Origin: an uncultured Campylobacter sp.
GTDB taxonomy: Bacteria; Campylobacterota; Campylobacteria; Campylobacterales; Campylobacteraceae
Direction of reading: 5' to 3'
NCBI RefSeq assembly: GCF_938045465.1
Contig: NZ_CALIBF010000043.1
Location: 1-6,777, forward strand
Length of the DNA: 6,777 nt
This document shows, piece after piece, positions 6,011 through 6,777 of the stretch. Position numbers and translations under genes: made by a program. Each line of letters opens with the position of its first letter. Positions within the stretch are counted from its first letter, which is position 1. The notes below the pieces were generated by a model, which was given only the letters and a program-made list of their open reading frames with translations, had not been told where the DNA came from and searched no databases.

Positions 6011-6777
6011 TTAATCCGGGGCGATGATTTTGATTTCGTTCGCACAAGATCCGCTAAAGTCCGCGCCAAAGGGATCTTGGACCGTGAAATAATGATCTAT
6101 CGCGCCGCATCCGTGTCCGATCTGCTCACCCCAGCCAAGCGCCATGCGCACGAAGCCCTTGGCATGGGCAACGGCTGCGGGCAAGCTAAGCCCTGCCGCC
6201 AGCGCGCACGCGATCGCGCTTGAGAGCGTGCAGCCCGTGCCGTGGGTGTTACGCGTAGAAATTTTAGGCGCAGAAAACTCATAAAATTTGCCGTTTTCAT
6301 ACAAAATATCAACCGCTAAATTTGTCAAATCCCCGCCCTCGCCGCTCGGTTTAAAACCAGCGCCTAGGGAGGCTGCGGATAAATTTTGTTCAAAAGAGGG
6401 CTCCGCGCTCGCCGTTAAAATTTCACATTCGCTAGTAAAATTTTTACCCGCGAAATTTGCGCTCTTCGTCAAATCCGCAAAATTTTCGCGTGCGCCATTT
6501 TCGCCCGTCTCGCGCTGCGAAGCATTAAAATTTCGCGCTACATTCATTTCCGCCGCGCCGCAAACCTCGCTCGCGCCCGCCAGATCGCCTCCTTTAATCA
6601 AAATCGCGCTGCCGAAAAACTGCGAAATTTTAACCGCAGCAGCGCGCATATCTGCTAAGCTTAAAATTTTCATCTCCGCCAAAACCTCTGCTTCGCGCAC
6701 GTTGGGCGTGATGATCTCCGCGGCGGGAGCGAGCTTGTATTTTAGCGCATGCAGCGCGCTTTGTTTCATCAAAACTC
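6011..6777 (-). CDS. thiD: Hydroxymethylpyrimidine/phosphomethylpyrimidine kinase, 3' part, with a large insertion
   Basis: The visible 254 residues are the C-terminal part of ThiD, the cytoplasmic kinase that phosphorylates HMP and HMP-P with ATP in thiamin biosynthesis. Numbering from the first whole codon (6775-6773), I-I-T-P-N-x-x-E-A-E is at 21-30, I-L-I-K-G-G at 58-63, the N-T-H-G-T-G-C-T-L-S-S-A-I-A signature at 176-189 with catalytic Cys182, and G-H-G-C-G-A-I-D-H near the end. The frame stays open through the right edge, with V-L before the first ATG, so the N-terminal half (roughly 110-120 residues) lies outside and an internal ATG should not be taken as the start. Between the L-I-K-G-G strand and V-D-I-L-Y-E-N-G-K-F-Y-E-F, residues about 68-152 are extra and of low-complexity type. 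A tail of about 25 residues also follows the usual end. All visible active-site motifs are intact. Confidence 0.9.
   Translation of the reverse strand, partial: VLMKQSALHALKYKLAPAAEIITPNVREAEVLAEMKILSLADMRAAAVKISQFFGSAILIKGGDLAGASEVCGAAEMNVARNFNASQRETGENGARENFADLTKSANFAGKNFTSECEILTASAEPSFEQNLSAASLGAGFKPSGEGGDLTNLAVDILYENGKFYEFSAPKISTRNTHGTGCTLSSAIACALAAGLSLPAAVAHAKGFVRMALGWGEQIGHGCGAIDHYFTVQDPFGADFSGSCANEIKIIAPD

Noticed and set aside
5981..6223. Plus-strand frame of 80 codons at the end of thiD
   Set aside because: Most of it is antisense to conserved ThiD coding sequence and there is no ribosome binding site.
6767..6769. ATG near the right edge as the start of thiD
   Set aside because: The frame stays open to the edge and the part before the ITPN motif corresponds to the middle of the family, so the real start is outside the window.
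1..6777. Search for CRISPR arrays, insertion sequences and terminal inverted repeats
   Set aside because: No regularly spaced repeats, transposase frames or paired end repeats were seen; the only frequent repeat is the short AAATTT word.

Overview
The window looks like chromosomal DNA of a comparatively GC-rich Campylobacter, of the C. gracilis / C. rectus / C. showae / C. concisus type. The pointers are very frequent AAATTT and AAATTTTA words in genes and gaps, AAGGA-type ribosome binding sites, TATAAT-like -10 boxes without a clear -35, and the gene families present. The genus is an inference from style; no rRNA or marker gene is present to prove it.

Every gene I can support lies on the minus strand, so transcription runs from high to low coordinates. 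From right to left: the 3' part of thiD (thiamin pyrimidine kinase), cut by the window edge and carrying an unusual internal insertion of about 80 residues; a gene-free stretch of about 550 bases; a 12-TM MFS transporter with a good TATAAT box; a decayed C-terminal fragment of a yagU-like (DUF1440) membrane protein; a secreted tannase/feruloyl-esterase-family hydrolase followed 21 bases later by a small lipoprotein; a flavin reductase-like FMN protein; an SDR oxidoreductase; and the first nine codons of a probable dinucleotide-binding protein leaving the left edge.

Only the tannase-family gene and the lipoprotein gene are close enough to suggest a two-gene operon; both products should act outside the cytoplasm. 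The other genes have gaps of 110 to about 400 bases with weak hairpins between them, so they may be separate units. The left part (esterase, flavin reductase, SDR, dinucleotide-binding protein) is an accessory metabolic cluster; a shared pathway is possible but the sequence does not show it. I find no CRISPR array, tRNA, rRNA, transposase or phage gene. The most notable items are the thiD insertion packed with AAATTT words, the yagU fossil, and the tannase-family enzyme with an intact cysteine-linked catalytic site.
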